Source: Sphingomonas oleivorans | Lineage (GTDB): Bacteria; Pseudomonadota; Alphaproteobacteria; Sphingomonadales; Sphingomonadaceae | Direction of reading: 5' to 3' | DNA: 64,000 nt | NCBI RefSeq assembly: GCF_003050615.1 | Contig: NZ_NWBU01000011.1 | Coordinates: 1-64,000, forward strand | In this document: piece by piece, positions 10,015-19,492 of the stretch | Layout: each line of letters begins with the position of its first letter | How positions within the stretch are numbered: position 1 is the first letter of the stretch | Program-made: the position numbers and the translations under genes | The notes under the pieces: generated by a model | Database searches by the model: none | The model's input: only the letters and a program-made list of their open reading frames with translations | Told to the model about the DNA's origin: nothing

Positions 10015-12839
10015 TTGAGCGCCGCTCCATCGAGCTTGAGCGCATCGGCGGGGATCAGCTCCGCCTTCACGCCCTTGGCCTGAAGCTGGGGCATGAACTG
10101 GTCGGCATCCCCCACCACCACGATGCTCGCGGCGGAAGGATCGAACAGCGACTTGGCAACCGCCGCCACCGCATCCGGCGTCACCGCCTCCACCTGGGCG
10201 GAATAGCGGCCGAGCTCGGACAGAGCGACGCCTTCGCTGGCGAGGTCGGCCAGCCGTTCGGCAAGTCCTGCCGTCGTCTCTATCTCCCGCCCGAAGCCGC
10301 CGTTGAGCACCGCCTTGCGCGTGGCCAGCTCGGTGACCGGCACAGGCTCCGCGCCCAGTCGCCGCATCTCGCCGACGATCAGATCGATCACCTCGGGCGC
10401 GGTCGGATTCTTGGTCTGGGTCGATGCCGCGATCGGTCCAACGCTCCGGCGCGGATCGATGCTGCTGCCCGCGCCATAGGCCAGGCCGCGCTTGATGCGG
10501 ATTTCCTGGTTGAGCCGCGAGGAGAAGCCGCCGCCCAAGGTCGTATTCGCCACGATCGCCGGATAATAGCGCGGGTCGCTACGCGCGATGGTGGCGCGCG
10601 CCACCGTCACCGCCGCCTGCGCCGCGCCCGGCAGATCGACGACGATGACGCGCGGCCTGGTCGGGAGGGCGGTCACGGCCGGCCGCACGGCCGGCGCCGG
10701 CGATGCCTTCCAGCCGCCGAACAATTTCGTCGCAAGCTCGGTCGCCCGATCGGCGCTTATGTCGCCGACCAGGATCAACGTTGCATCCTCCGGCCGCCAG
10801 CCCGCTCTATAGGCGGATTGCACGTCAGCCCGCGTGATCGCCTTCAGCGAGGCGGGGGTGCCGCCGGCGGGATGGCCATAGGGCGTGTCGCCATAGACGG
10901 CGCGCGCAGCGACCATCCGGGCGAGCCGGGCAGGATTTTTGAGCGCGATGCCGACCTCGTCGATCGCCTGGATGCGCGCGCGCTCCAGCTCCTCCTCCGC
11001 AAAGGCCGGATTTTGCGCCACATCCGCGAAGACACCAAGCGCCGGCGCCAACTGATCGGATTTGACGGTGAGCGACAAAGTGGAGCCGTCCCAGCCCGCG
11101 CCGCTGCCGATCGATCCGCCCAGCGCCTCGATCGCCTCGGCAATCTGCGTGGCCGATCGGGTCGCCGTGCCCTTGGTCATCAGCGTCGCGGTCAGTTCCG
11201 CCAGCCCCGCCCGGCTCGCGGGATCCGCTGCCGCGCCGCCGCCCACCACCAGCTCGGCGCTGACCAGCGGCAGGTCGCGCTTCTCGACCACCACCAGTCT
11301 CAGGCCATTGGGCAGGCGCCGCTCGATCGGCGTCGGCACGGTAACGGGAACGGGCGTGGCCGGCGCCGGCGGGTTAATGCGTTCGGCGGCCGGGGCAGGC
11401 GTCACGCTCGCCACGCCCGGCGGCACGGCGAGCGGCGCGGTCTTCACGGTCGATGCGATCGCGATGCGGTCGCCATCCTTGCCCGCCGGCCGCTCCTCCT
11501 CGGGCAGATAGTGCACCACCACGCGCCGCTCATCCGCCAGATAGATACGCGCCACGCGCTGCACGTCGGCGGCGGTCACGGCTGCTATCTCTTGTATCTC
11601 GCGATCCGCCGCCTTGGCATCGCCCTCGATGAGGACGGCGGTGGCGATGGCGGATGCCTTGCCCTCCGCCGTCTCGCGCTCGGCAAGTGCGGCGGTCAGC
11701 AGGCCGTTCTTGGCCTCGGCCAGCTCGGCATCGGTGACGGGTGCGTCGCGCAGCCGGGCGACCTCGCGGCGAAGCGCCGCCTCGCCTTCCTCGGCGCGCT
11801 TGCCCCCGGCCATGATCGCCAGCGCACCGAACGCGCCCGTGCCCTGCTTGTCGTCCAATATGGTCGAGGCCTGCTGCGCGATCTGGTCGCGATAGACGAG
11901 CGACTGATAGAGGCGCGAGCTCTCACCTCCGGAAAGGATCGCGTCGAGCACGGTCAGCGCCGCATTGTCCGCGCTGCGCGCCGGCGGGATCAGCCAGCTT
12001 ATCAGCACCGCCGGCAGCGGCGTGTTCGGCTCATAGACGGTATAGCTGCGCGGGCCGGCGCGGGTGGGCTCGGCGACGGATACGCGCGGGATGGGCCGGT
12101 TCGGCCGCGCGATCGGCCCGAAATATTGATCCACCCATTTGTCGAGCTGCGCCTGATCGAAATTGCCCGAGACGACCAGCACGGCATTGTCCGGCCGGTA
12201 ATAAGTGGCGTGGAAGGCACGGATGTCATCGATCGTGGCAGCGTCCAGCTCGGCGATGCTGCCGATCACGCCGCGCGCATAAGGGTGCGTCGCATAGGTC
12301 GTCCTGGGGAAATAGGTCTGGAACAGCCGGCCATAGGGCCGCGCCTCGCCCGAGCGCAGCTCCTCCTTCACCACGTCGCGCTCGGATGCGAACACGCCCG
12401 GCTCCACCACCAGCGCCCCCATCCGCTCGGCCTCTGCCCATAGCAGCCGCTGCAGATGATTGGCCGGCACCACTTCATAATAATTGGTATAATCGTCGCC
12501 GGTCGATGCATTGTTATAGCCGCCGACATCCTCGGTCAGCCGATCCATCTGCTCGGGCACCATGTTGCGCGTGGCCTTGAACATCAGATGTTCGAACATG
12601 TGCGCGAAGCCCGATCGGCCGGCGGGATCGTCCTTCCCGCCGACATCGTACCAGACCTGCACGGCAACATTGGCGGTCGACTTGTCGGGAATGGAATAGA
12701 TGCGCAGGCCGTTGGCGAGCGTGCGGCTCTGATAGGCGATCGGAGCGACGGCGCTGGCGGCGGGCGCGGCCGGCGCCTTCCCCGCCACCGCATAGAGCAT
12801 CAGGCCCGAAACAAGCGAACGCAGCAATATCGACCGCAT
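10011..12839 (-). CDS. M16 family zinc metallopeptidase, two-repeat, exported
   Basis: This 942-residue protein has a hydrophobic signal sequence (about residues 1-28) and two M16 halves. The first half carries the inverted zinc motif HMFEH (His80, Glu83, His84) and a downstream Glu in the VKEELR segment. The second half (from about residue 510, after a proline/alanine linker) lacks HxxEH, as expected for the inactive partner that closes the chamber. It likely degrades peptides in the periplasm. It is the first gene of the reverse operon and shares ATGA with the ferredoxin-type subunit gene, an unusual partner. Confidence 0.92.
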   Translation of the reverse strand: MRSILLRSLVSGLMLYAVAGKAPAAPAASAVAPIAYQSRTLANGLRIYSIPDKSTANVAVQVWYDVGGKDDPAGRSGFAHMFEHLMFKATRNMVPEQMDRLTEDVGGYNNASTGDDYTNYYEVVPANHLQRLLWAEAERMGALVVEPGVFASERDVVKEELRSGEARPYGRLFQTYFPRTTYATHPYARGVIGSIAELDAATIDDIRAFHATYYRPDNAVLVVSGNFDQAQLDKWVDQYFGPIARPNRPIPRVSVAEPTRAGPRSYTVYEPNTPLPAVLISWLIPPARSADNAALTVLDAILSGGESSRLYQSLVYRDQIAQQASTILDDKQGTGAFGALAIMAGGKRAEEGEAALRREVARLRDAPVTDAELAEAKNGLLTAALAERETAEGKASAIATAVLIEGDAKAADREIQEIAAVTAADVQRVARIYLADERRVVVHYLPEEERPAGKDGDRIAIASTVKTAPLAVPPGVASVTPAPAAERINPPAPATPVPVTVPTPIERRLPNGLRLVVVEKRDLPLVSAELVVGGGAAADPASRAGLAELTATLMTKGTATRSATQIAEAIEALGGSIGSGAGWDGSTLSLTVKSDQLAPALGVFADVAQNPAFAEEELERARIQAIDEVGIALKNPARLARMVAARAVYGDTPYGHPAGGTPASLKAITRADVQSAYRAGWRPEDATLILVGDISADRATELATKLFGGWKASPAPAVRPAVTALPTRPRVIVVDLPGAAQAAVTVARATIARSDPRYYPAIVANTTLGGGFSSRLNQEIRIKRGLAYGAGSSIDPRRSVGPIAASTQTKNPTAPEVIDLIVGEMRRLGAEPVPVTELATRKAVLNGGFGREIETTAGLAERLADLASEGVALSELGRYSAQVEAVTPDAVAAVAKSLFDPSAASIVVVGDADQFMPQLQAKGVKAELIPADALKLDGAALK

Positions 12840-12938
12840 GGCAATCCCCGAATTTTCATGGCCCCATCGGGCGCGGACGCGCGGGACGGGTCACAAGGAT
12901 CGTCAGCCTGCGCCGGTATGACGCAAAAGGAAAGCCCG

Positions 12939-13943
12939 TCAGATCAGCCCGGCGAGTGGGCTGGACGGATCGGCATAGCGCCGCCGTCCCATGCGCCCGG
13001 CACGATAGGCGAGGCGCCCGGCCTCGACCGCCGCCTTCATCGCCGCCGCCATTAGCACCGGATTCTTGGCCTCCGCGATCGCCGTGTTCATCAGCACGCC
13101 GTCGCAGCCCAGCTCCATCGCCGCCGCCGCGTCCGATGCGGTGCCGACGCCCGCATCGACCAGCACGGGCACCTTGGCGCCTTCCACGATCAGCCGGATC
13201 GTCACCGGATTCTGGATGCCGAGCCCCGATCCGATCGGTGCGCCCAGCGGCATGATCGCCACCGCGCCCGCATCCTCCAGCCGCTTCGCCGCGATCGGAT
13301 CGTCGGCGCAATAGACCATCGGCTCGAACCCCTCCTTGGCGAGGATCTCGGTCGCGCGCAGCGTCTCCAGCATGTCGGGATAGAGCGTCTTGGCCTCGCC
13401 CAGCACTTCGAGCTTCACGAGGTTCCAGCCGCCTGCCTCGCGCGCCAGCCTGAGCGTGCGGATCGCCTCCTCGGCGGTGTAGCAGCCGGCGGTATTGGGC
13501 AGATAGGTGATCTTCCTGGGGTCGATATAGTCGGTCAGCATCGGCGCGTTGCGATCGGCGATGTTCACGCGCCGCACGGCGACGGTCACGATCTCCGCAC
13601 CCGATGCCTCCACCGCCGCCGCATTCTGCGCATAATCCTTATATTTGCCCGTGCCCACGATCAGCCGCGAGCGGAAGGTGCGGCCCGCCACCGTCCAGCT
13701 ATCTTCCTCCAGCTTGGTCGCATGATCGCCGCCGCCGACGAAATGGACGATCTCCAGCTCGTCGCCATCCTCGACGCGCACCTCGGCCAAGGTGGAACGC
13801 GGCACCACCTCCAAATTGCGCTCGACCGCCACCTTCTCGGGCACGAGGCCCAGTTCGGACGCGAGCTCGGCCAGCGTCAGCCCGTCCATCACGCGGCGAT
13901 GCTCGCCATTCACCCGGATGCTGATCGTGCCGTCGCTGTGCAT
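12939..13943 (-). CDS. thiG: ThiS-ThiG fusion, thiazole synthase with sulfur carrier
   Basis: This 334-residue fusion makes the thiazole phosphate moiety of thiamine. Residues 1 to about 66 form a ThiS-type ubiquitin-like sulfur carrier ending in VGGG, and the remainder is the ThiG (beta/alpha)8 barrel, with the Schiff-base lysine in NLVKLEVLG and the phosphate-binding PLGAPIGSG. The start at 13943 follows a GGAG site; upstream in-frame codons do not match ThiS. In a fusion the internal GG cannot be a free C-terminal thiocarboxylate unless the chain is cleaved or works differently, a known peculiarity of such fusions. No TPP riboswitch consensus is visible upstream. Confidence 0.93.
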   Translation of the reverse strand: MHSDGTISIRVNGEHRRVMDGLTLAELASELGLVPEKVAVERNLEVVPRSTLAEVRVEDGDELEIVHFVGGGDHATKLEEDSWTVAGRTFRSRLIVGTGKYKDYAQNAAAVEASGAEIVTVAVRRVNIADRNAPMLTDYIDPRKITYLPNTAGCYTAEEAIRTLRLAREAGGWNLVKLEVLGEAKTLYPDMLETLRATEILAKEGFEPMVYCADDPIAAKRLEDAGAVAIMPLGAPIGSGLGIQNPVTIRLIVEGAKVPVLVDAGVGTASDAAAAMELGCDGVLMNTAIAEAKNPVLMAAAMKAAVEAGRLAYRAGRMGRRRYADPSSPLAGLI

Positions 13944-14082
13944 CAATAATCTCCGTTCGTCCCGCATGCCTTCGGAGGCGGAACATGCCCCGGCCGGACC
14001 GTCGCGGCCGCGCCCGTTTGGTACATGTTGCGTTCCAGCATATAGGAAGCACCCGACTTGCGCCGCAACCGAAAGGCTCCGA

Positions 14083-14523
14083 ATGGCCGACACGCCGATC
14101 GTCTACGTCCTCAACGGGCCCAATCTCAACCTGTTGGGGATGCGCGAGCCCGAAATTTACGGCCATGAGACGCTGGACGACATTGCCGACAGGCTGGAGG
14201 ATCATGCGCGCGAGATCGGCCTTTCGGTCGATATGCGCCAGTCCAACCATGAGGGCCATCTGGTCGATTGGCTGCACGAGGCGAATGCCGGGGGGGCCAA
14301 GGCGGTGATCCTCAATGCGGGTGCCTTCACCCACACGTCCATCGCGCTGCATGATGCGATCAAGGCGATTGCCGTGCCCGTGATCGAGGTGCATCTGTCC
14401 AATCCGCACAAGCGGGAGGAATTCCGCCACCAGAGCTTTGTAGGCCGGGCGGCGAAGGGCACGATCGCCGGATTCGGCCCGCTCTCTTATGTGCTGGCGC
14501 TGGACGCGGCGGCCAAGCTCTGA
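14083..14523 (+). CDS. aroQ: 3-dehydroquinate dehydratase, type II
   Basis: This 146-residue enzyme catalyses the third step of the shikimate pathway, 3-dehydroquinate to 3-dehydroshikimate. The type II signature is clear: [17 protein letters not shown] with the active tyrosine region at the N-terminus, [21 protein letters not shown], and [16 protein letters not shown] with the catalytic histidine. The ATG at 14083 follows GAAAGG and gives the expected length; longer upstream reading is not family-like. The gene lies divergent from thiG and directly upstream of accBC, an order common in alphaproteobacteria. Confidence 0.96.
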   Translation: MADTPIVYVLNGPNLNLLGMREPEIYGHETLDDIADRLEDHAREIGLSVDMRQSNHEGHLVDWLHEANAGGAKAVILNAGAFTHTSIALHDAIKAIAVPVIEVHLSNPHKREEFRHQSFVGRAAKGTIAGFGPLSYVLALDAAAKL

Positions 14524-14578
14524 CAGTAGCGCGCGCTTGATCGCAAGAATGAAGTTCTGAACAATAAGAAGGGTCCCG

Positions 14579-15058
14579 ATGACCGAGGAAAACCGAGGCG
14601 CCATGCAGGTCGATCCCGATCTCGTCCGCCAGCTCGCCGTCCTGCTGGACGATACCCGCCTGACCGAGATCGAGGTGCAGGATGGCGATCGGCGCATCCG
14701 CGTCGCGCGCAACATCACCATCGCGGCCGCCGCGGCGCCCGCTTATGCGCCGGTCGATGCCGCGCCCGCGCCTGCCGCCCCGGCCACGCCGGCGCCGGCG
14801 CCGGCGGTCGATCTGGCCGATCATCCGGGCACGGTGCGCTCGCCGATGGTGGGCACCGCCTATCTGGCGGCGACGCCCGGCGCCAAGCATTTCGTCTCGC
14901 CCGGCGACAAGGTCGCGGCCGGCGATACGCTGCTGATCGTGGAAGCGATGAAGGTGATGAACCCGATCGTCTCCCCGCGCGCCGGGACGGTCAAGACGCT
15001 GCTGGTCGACAACGCCCAGCCCGTCGAATTCGATCAGCCACTCGTCATCGTCGAGTAA
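14579..15058 (+). CDS. accB: Biotin carboxyl carrier protein of acetyl-CoA carboxylase
   Basis: This 159-residue carrier is the biotin-bearing subunit of acetyl-CoA carboxylase. It shows the usual layout: an N-terminal helical region, an Ala/Pro-rich linker (residues about 55-78), and a C-terminal biotinyl domain with the biotinylation motif EAMKVMN. Its stop lies five bases before accC, so the two are co-transcribed. The start has an AGAAGGG ribosome binding site. Confidence 0.96.
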   Translation: MTEENRGAMQVDPDLVRQLAVLLDDTRLTEIEVQDGDRRIRVARNITIAAAAAPAYAPVDAAPAPAAPATPAPAPAVDLADHPGTVRSPMVGTAYLAATPGAKHFVSPGDKVAAGDTLLIVEAMKVMNPIVSPRAGTVKTLLVDNAQPVEFDQPLVIVE

Positions 15059-15063
15059 GCCCC

Positions 15064-16413
15064 GTGGCGATCGAAAAGATCCTCATCGCCAATCGCGGCG
15101 AAATCGCGCTCCGTATCCATCGCGCCTGCCATGAAATGGGCATCAAGACGGTTGCGGCGCACAGCACGGCGGATGCGGATGCGATGCATGTCCGCCTCGC
15201 CGATCAGGCGGTCTGCATCGGGCCGCCGCCGGCGGGGGAGAGCTATCTCAACATCCCCAACATCATCTCGGCGGCCGAAATCTCGGGGGCGGACGCGATC
15301 CATCCCGGCTATGGCTTCCTGTCGGAAAATGCCCGCTTCGCCGAGATTGTCGAATCGCACAATCTGATCTGGATCGGCCCCAAGCCCGAACATATCCGCA
15401 CCATGGGCGACAAGGTGGAGGCGAAGCGCACCGCCGCCGCGCTCGGCCTGCCGCTGGTGCCGGGATCGGACGGACCGCTCAAGGATGTCGAGCAGGCACG
15501 CCGCGTCGCGGCCGAGATCGGCTATCCCGTGCTCATCAAGGCCGCGTCGGGCGGCGGCGGTCGCGGCATGAAGGTCGTGCCGTCCGAGGACCAGCTCGAG
15601 AGCCTGATCGGCCAGGCGCAATCGGAAGCCAAGGCGGCGTTCGGCGACGACACCGTCTATATGGAGAAATATCTCGGCAATCCGCGCCATATCGAATTCC
15701 AGATCTTCGGTGACGGGCGGGGCAATGCCATCCATCTGGGCGAGCGCGACTGCTCGCTCCAGCGCCGCCACCAGAAGGTGCTGGAAGAAGCCCCCTCGCC
15801 CGTCATCTCGGCGGAGCAGCGCGAGGAGATGGGCTCGCTCGTGGCGCGTGCGATGGCGGAGATGGGCTATCGCGGCGCGGGCACGATCGAATTCCTCTAT
15901 GAGGACGGCCGCTTCTACTTCATCGAGATGAACACCCGCCTGCAGGTGGAACATCCGGTGACGGAGGCGATCACCGGCCTCGATCTGGTGCGCGAGCAGA
16001 TTCGCATCGCCGAGGGCAAGGGCCTCACCCTCCGGCAGGAGGATGTGATGTTCCGCGGCCATTCGATCGAATGCCGCATCAATGCGGAGGACTGGAAGAC
16101 CTTCGCCCCCTCGCCCGGCCTGGTGAAGAGCTTTCATGCACCCGGCGGCATGCATGTCCGCGTCGATAGCGGCCTTTATGCCGGCTATAAGGTTCCGCCT
16201 TATTATGACAGCATGATCGCCAAGCTGATCGTCTATGGCCAGACGCGCGACGGCGCGCTCCGTCGCCTCCGCCGCGCGCTGGAGGAATTTGTGGTGGAAG
16301 GCATGAAGACCACCATTCCGCTCCATCAGGCGCTGCTCGACGATCCCGACTTCCAGAAGGGCGATTATACGATCAAGTGGCTGGAAGAATGGCTGGCCCG
16401 GCAGAAGGATTGA
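15064..16413 (+). CDS. accC: Acetyl-CoA carboxylase biotin carboxylase subunit
   Basis: This 449-residue ATP-grasp enzyme carboxylates the biotin of AccB with bicarbonate and ATP. Seen motifs are the N-terminal [12 protein letters not shown], the glycine-rich ATP loop [11 protein letters not shown], the HIEFQIFGD block, and [16 protein letters not shown] with the catalytic residues. The frame opens with an ATG (GTG precedes it in the spacer) immediately after accB. Length is exactly that of the family. It ends 60 bases before an ArsC-like gene, with a weak hairpin in between. Confidence 0.97.
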   Translation: MAIEKILIANRGEIALRIHRACHEMGIKTVAAHSTADADAMHVRLADQAVCIGPPPAGESYLNIPNIISAAEISGADAIHPGYGFLSENARFAEIVESHNLIWIGPKPEHIRTMGDKVEAKRTAAALGLPLVPGSDGPLKDVEQARRVAAEIGYPVLIKAASGGGGRGMKVVPSEDQLESLIGQAQSEAKAAFGDDTVYMEKYLGNPRHIEFQIFGDGRGNAIHLGERDCSLQRRHQKVLEEAPSPVISAEQREEMGSLVARAMAEMGYRGAGTIEFLYEDGRFYFIEMNTRLQVEHPVTEAITGLDLVREQIRIAEGKGLTLRQEDVMFRGHSIECRINAEDWKTFAPSPGLVKSFHAPGGMHVRVDSGLYAGYKVPPYYDSMIAKLIVYGQTRDGALRRLRRALEEFVVEGMKTTIPLHQALLDDPDFQKGDYTIKWLEEWLARQKD

Positions 16414-16476
16414 TGTCTCGTCACTCCGGCATGAGCGGATACGTGAATGTCGGAGCGACCTCGGGAAGATGATGGC

Positions 16477-16827
16477 ATGAAGGCGACGATCTGGCACAAT
16501 CCGCGCTGCGGCACCTCGCGCAAGACGCTCGCGATCCTTCAGGAGACGCCCGGCGTCGAGCTCGAGATCGTGGAATATCTCAAGACCCCACCCTCGCGCG
16601 ACCGGCTCGCCGCCCTCTATGCCCGCGCCGGTCTCTCTCCGCACGAGGGGTTGCGCGCGAAGGAGCCGCTCGCTGCCGAGCTCGGGCTGACCGGGCCGGA
16701 GATTGGCGACGACGCCATTTTCGACGCGATGGTGGCCAATCCCATCCTGATCGAACGGCCGCTGGTCGAGACGGACAAGGGCGTCCGCCTCTGCCGTCCG
16801 CAGGAAAAGGTGCGGGAGATAATCTGA
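16477..16827 (+). CDS. ArsC-family reductase (arsenate reductase-like)
   Basis: This is a 116-residue thioredoxin-fold protein of the ArsC/Spx/YfgD family. The conserved NPRCGTSRKTL contains the single active cysteine (Cys11), and LIERPLVET supplies the conserved arginine region. These features fit glutaredoxin-coupled arsenate reductases, but no ars repressor, efflux pump or methylase lies nearby, so a general oxidoreductase role like YfgD is equally possible. The ATG at 16477 follows GGGAAG and starts directly at the first beta strand; an upstream in-frame ATG at 16447 is less likely. Confidence 0.85.
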   Translation: MKATIWHNPRCGTSRKTLAILQETPGVELEIVEYLKTPPSRDRLAALYARAGLSPHEGLRAKEPLAAELGLTGPEIGDDAIFDAMVANPILIERPLVETDKGVRLCRPQEKVREII

Positions 16828-16916
16828 TAGCGGCTCCCCCCGGGGAAAAGCTGTGGTCTCCTACCTCGAATCGTAACGGGGATTCGGCAAAGGGCCGGAC
16901 ATCGGGAGGAGCAGGC

Positions 16917-17645
16917 ATGACGGCGGTTGCGATCTACAGCCTCAAGGGCGGCGTCGGAAAGACGACCATCGCGGTCAATCTCGCCTTCGCCGCGTCCCGC
17001 TCGGGCCGCAAGACGCTGCTCTGGGACCTCGATCCGCAGGGCGGTTCCACTTGGCTGCTCGGCGGCGACGAGACGGTCGGCAGCGATGCCCGCGCCCTTT
17101 TTTCGAAGGATATCCGGCCGGATCGGCTGATCCGCTCCACCGCGATCAAGCGACTCGATCTCCTTCCCGCCGATCCGTCGCTGCGCACGCTCGACCTGTT
17201 CCTCCACGAACTCGACAAGAAGAAGCGGCTGGCCAAGCTGGTCGAGACGCTGGCCGGGGATTATGACCGGATCATCCTCGATTGCCCGCCCGGGCTCACC
17301 GAAACGAGCGAGCAGATATTACGCGGCACCGCGCTGATCGTCGTCCCCGTCATCCCTTCCCCGCTTTCACAGCATGCGCTCGGCACGCTGGAGGCGCATC
17401 TGGCGCTCGAGCATGGCCGTGATCGGCCGCTGATGCCTGTCTTCTCGCTGGTCGACCGCCGCCGCCTGCTCCACCGCCAGGCGCTCGCCGCCGAGCCCGA
17501 CTGGCCCGTCATCCCCATGGCGAGCGCGGTCGAGGCGGCGACGCTCGATCGCGTGCCGGTCGGCCTCTCCGCCCCGCGCTCCCCCGCCAGTGCCGCCTTC
17601 AAGTCGCTCTGGAGCGGGATCGAGCGGCGGCTCGCGGCAAAATAG
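16917..17645 (+). CDS. ParA-like (MinD/ParA family) ATPase
   Basis: This 242-residue cytoplasmic P-loop ATPase has the deviant Walker A motif KGGVGKTT at residues about 10-17, the A' segment DLDPQGGSTWLL and the Walker B-like IILDCPPGL. That places it with the ParA family of plasmid/chromosome or protein positioning ATPases. No parB or parS-like site is adjacent, so it is probably an orphan that positions some cellular cargo rather than the chromosomal parA. A strong GGGAGGAGC ribosome binding site supports the start. The cargo is not predictable from sequence. Confidence 0.88.
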   Translation: MTAVAIYSLKGGVGKTTIAVNLAFAASRSGRKTLLWDLDPQGGSTWLLGGDETVGSDARALFSKDIRPDRLIRSTAIKRLDLLPADPSLRTLDLFLHELDKKKRLAKLVETLAGDYDRIILDCPPGLTETSEQILRGTALIVVPVIPSPLSQHALGTLEAHLALEHGRDRPLMPVFSLVDRRRLLHRQALAAEPDWPVIPMASAVEAATLDRVPVGLSAPRSPASAAFKSLWSGIERRLAAK

Positions 17646-17727
17646 CGACCTGCCTCCGACCCGGCGAGCGCGGGCCTCATCTCTTTCGGCATTTGCAACA
17701 TCCCCGCCACGCGATACCATATATGGC

Positions 17728-18465
17728 GTGGCTCCGATCGATCCCGATCTTCTCCTCCGTGCCTATTCGATCGGCGTGTTTCCGATGGCTGACAGCCGGA
17801 ATGCGCGCGACATCTTCTGGGTCGAACCCAAGAAACGCGGCGTCCTGCCGCTGAACGGCTTCCACCTGTCCCGCTCGCTCGCCAAGACGTTGCGCGCGGA
17901 TAAATTCCAGGTGACGGCCGACAAGGCTTTTTCGCAAGTCGTCGCCGCCTGCGCGGAATCGACCGCGCTCCGGCCCGACACCTGGATCAACCCCTCGATC
18001 GAGCGCGCCTATGCCGAGCTTCATGCGCGCGGCTACGCTCATTCGATCGAATGCTGGCAGCATGGCCGGCTGGTCGGCGGCCTTTACGGCGTTCGGCTGG
18101 GCGCGGCCTTTTTCGGGGAAAGCATGTTCAGCCGTATGCGCGACGCCTCGAAGGTGGCGCTCGCCTATCTGGTGGCGCGGCTGAAGGTCGGCGGCTTCCG
18201 GCTGCTCGATTGCCAGTTCATCACCGATCATCTCGCCTCGCTGGGCGCGATCGAGATCGAGCGGGCTGCCTATGTCGCGTTGTTGGACGATGCGCTCGGA
18301 TTGGCGGGCGGGGCCGGCGCCGGGGCGGCGGGGACATCATTCTCGCCGCCGGCCGATTTCTTCGCGCTGGACCGGCTCTGGCCGGAGGAAGGCGCCGCGG
18401 CCGATACGGTTTCCGGTCCGATATCCGGGTGGCGCATCGCACAGCTCTTGGGCCAGACGTCGTAA
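17728..18465 (+). CDS. aat: Leucyl/phenylalanyl-tRNA-protein transferase
   Basis: This 245-residue enzyme attaches Leu or Phe to N-terminal Arg or Lys of proteins, feeding them to ClpS/ClpAP (N-degron pathway). The motifs LLRAYSIGVFPMADS, the WVEPKKRGVLPL region and GVRLGAAFFGESMFS are diagnostic. I place the start at GTG 17728 because the family motif begins a few residues later and no in-frame ATG is closer. Its 3' end overlaps the convergent DUF2155 gene by 196 bases; the last 65 or so codons past the core are low complexity (Gly/Ala rich), so either C-terminus could be dispensable. Confidence 0.93.
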   Translation: MAPIDPDLLLRAYSIGVFPMADSRNARDIFWVEPKKRGVLPLNGFHLSRSLAKTLRADKFQVTADKAFSQVVAACAESTALRPDTWINPSIERAYAELHARGYAHSIECWQHGRLVGGLYGVRLGAAFFGESMFSRMRDASKVALAYLVARLKVGGFRLLDCQFITDHLASLGAIEIERAAYVALLDDALGLAGGAGAGAAGTSFSPPADFFALDRLWPEEGAAADTVSGPISGWRIAQLLGQTS

Positions 18466-18992
18466 AGCGCGTTCTCGATCACGTTGAGCGACGGCGATTC
18501 CTTGTAGAGCCAGCCGGAGAAGATGCGGCGCCATTTATCGTCCGTGCCGCGCATATCCGCCTGGACGAAGGCGCCGGTCAGCTTTTCCGGCTCCCAGGGC
18601 GCGGTTGTCTCACAGGCGCGCAGCCGCACCACCAGATCGCCCACGCGCACCGCGCCGCCGGGCTTCAGCGTCACGTCGCGCCACAGGCCGTTGCGCTTGT
18701 TGAGGATGCCCAGCACGGCCACCCGTTCCGCCATCGGCGTCGCGACGCGGACGGCGGGCTGGGCCGGGGCCGCTTTCGGCCGTTGCGCGGCCGGCACGGT
18801 GGAGGCTTCGGCCGGGGCTTCGCTCTCGGGCTGGAGCTCGTCGTCGGCGGGAACCGCCTCCTCGTCGGGCACCGTCAGCTCGGGCTGCGGCGCGGCCTGG
18901 ATGGCGGAAACGGCCTGCCAGCCACCGATCGCCAGCGCACCGCCGCCGATCAGGCCCGCCGCCACGCGACGCAGCCGGCCGGCCGGCATCAC
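18270..18992 (-). CDS. DUF2155 domain protein, exported
   Basis: This 240-residue protein has an N-terminal hydrophobic segment (about residues 8-30), an acidic Pro/Glu/Ala linker and a DUF2155 domain (about 95-190) with the recognisable ILNKRNGLWRDVTL, RACETTAPWE and FSGWLYKESPSLN blocks. The function is unknown; the family is typical of alphaproteobacteria and sits near envelope and complex I genes. The last 45 residues are Ser/Ala/Pro-rich and lie antisense to aat. It is translationally linked to mlaD, whose TGA overlaps this ATG. Confidence 0.88.
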   Translation of the reverse strand: MMPAGRLRRVAAGLIGGGALAIGGWQAVSAIQAAPQPELTVPDEEAVPADDELQPESEAPAEASTVPAAQRPKAAPAQPAVRVATPMAERVAVLGILNKRNGLWRDVTLKPGGAVRVGDLVVRLRACETTAPWEPEKLTGAFVQADMRGTDDKWRRIFSGWLYKESPSLNVIENALYDVWPKSCAMRHPDIGPETVSAAAPSSGQSRSSAKKSAGGENDVPAAPAPAPPANPSASSNNAT

Positions 18993-19489
18993 GGGGCGGT
19001 CGGCGCCGTGCCGTTGCCGGTCGCGGCGCTGTCGCTGCTCGGGCGATTGATGAATTGGCCGATCAGCGCCATCAGGTCCATCGCGCCCTGCGTATCGGTG
19101 ATCATGTCACCATTTTTGAGCGACGTCTCGCTGCCGCCCGGGGTCAGGCCGATGAAGGTGCTGCCGAGCAGCCCTTCGGACGTCACCGACGCGCTGCTGT
19201 CCGCCGGCAGCTTCACCGAAGGATCGATGGCGAGCTTCACCGCCACCTGAAAAGTCTGCGGATCGAGCTTCTGGTCCGTGACGCTGCCGATCTTCAGGCC
19301 CGCGACGCGCACGTCCGTACCGACGGTCACGCCAGCCGCATTGGGGAACAGCGCCGTCACGGTGATGGCATTGGCCTTGGCGCCGCCGCCGGTACGATCC
19401 CAGGCGAACAGAACGAACCAGATGGCGAGCAACACGACGGCCAGGCCGACGATCGCCTCGACCACATTCTCCCTGAGAATGGTCTTCAT
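18989..19489 (-). CDS. mlaD: MlaD-family lipid transport protein
   Basis: This 166-residue protein has one N-terminal transmembrane helix (about 9-29) and an MCE domain with TALFPNAAGVTVGTDVRVAGLKIGSV and the LLGSTFIGL loop. MlaD is the substrate-binding ring subunit of the Mla phospholipid transporter in the inner membrane. The other Mla parts (mlaE, mlaF, mlaC) are not in the window, so they must be encoded elsewhere. It lies three bases downstream of the NDUFA12-like gene and overlaps the DUF2155 gene, forming one reverse transcription unit. Confidence 0.93.
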   Translation of the reverse strand: MKTILRENVVEAIVGLAVVLLAIWFVLFAWDRTGGGAKANAITVTALFPNAAGVTVGTDVRVAGLKIGSVTDQKLDPQTFQVAVKLAIDPSVKLPADSSASVTSEGLLGSTFIGLTPGGSETSLKNGDMITDTQGAMDLMALIGQFINRPSSDSAATGNGTAPTAP

Positions 19490-19492
19490 GGC

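Noticed and set aside
13944-14082. TPP riboswitch upstream of thiG
   Set aside because: The conserved CTGAGA and the other thi-box segments are absent, and the 139-base space is shared with the divergent aroQ promoter.
16424-16455. Hairpin between accC and the ArsC-like gene (CTCCGGCAT with ATGTCGGAG)
   Set aside because: It has a 14-base loop, one G-T pair and no T-run; too weak to call a terminator.
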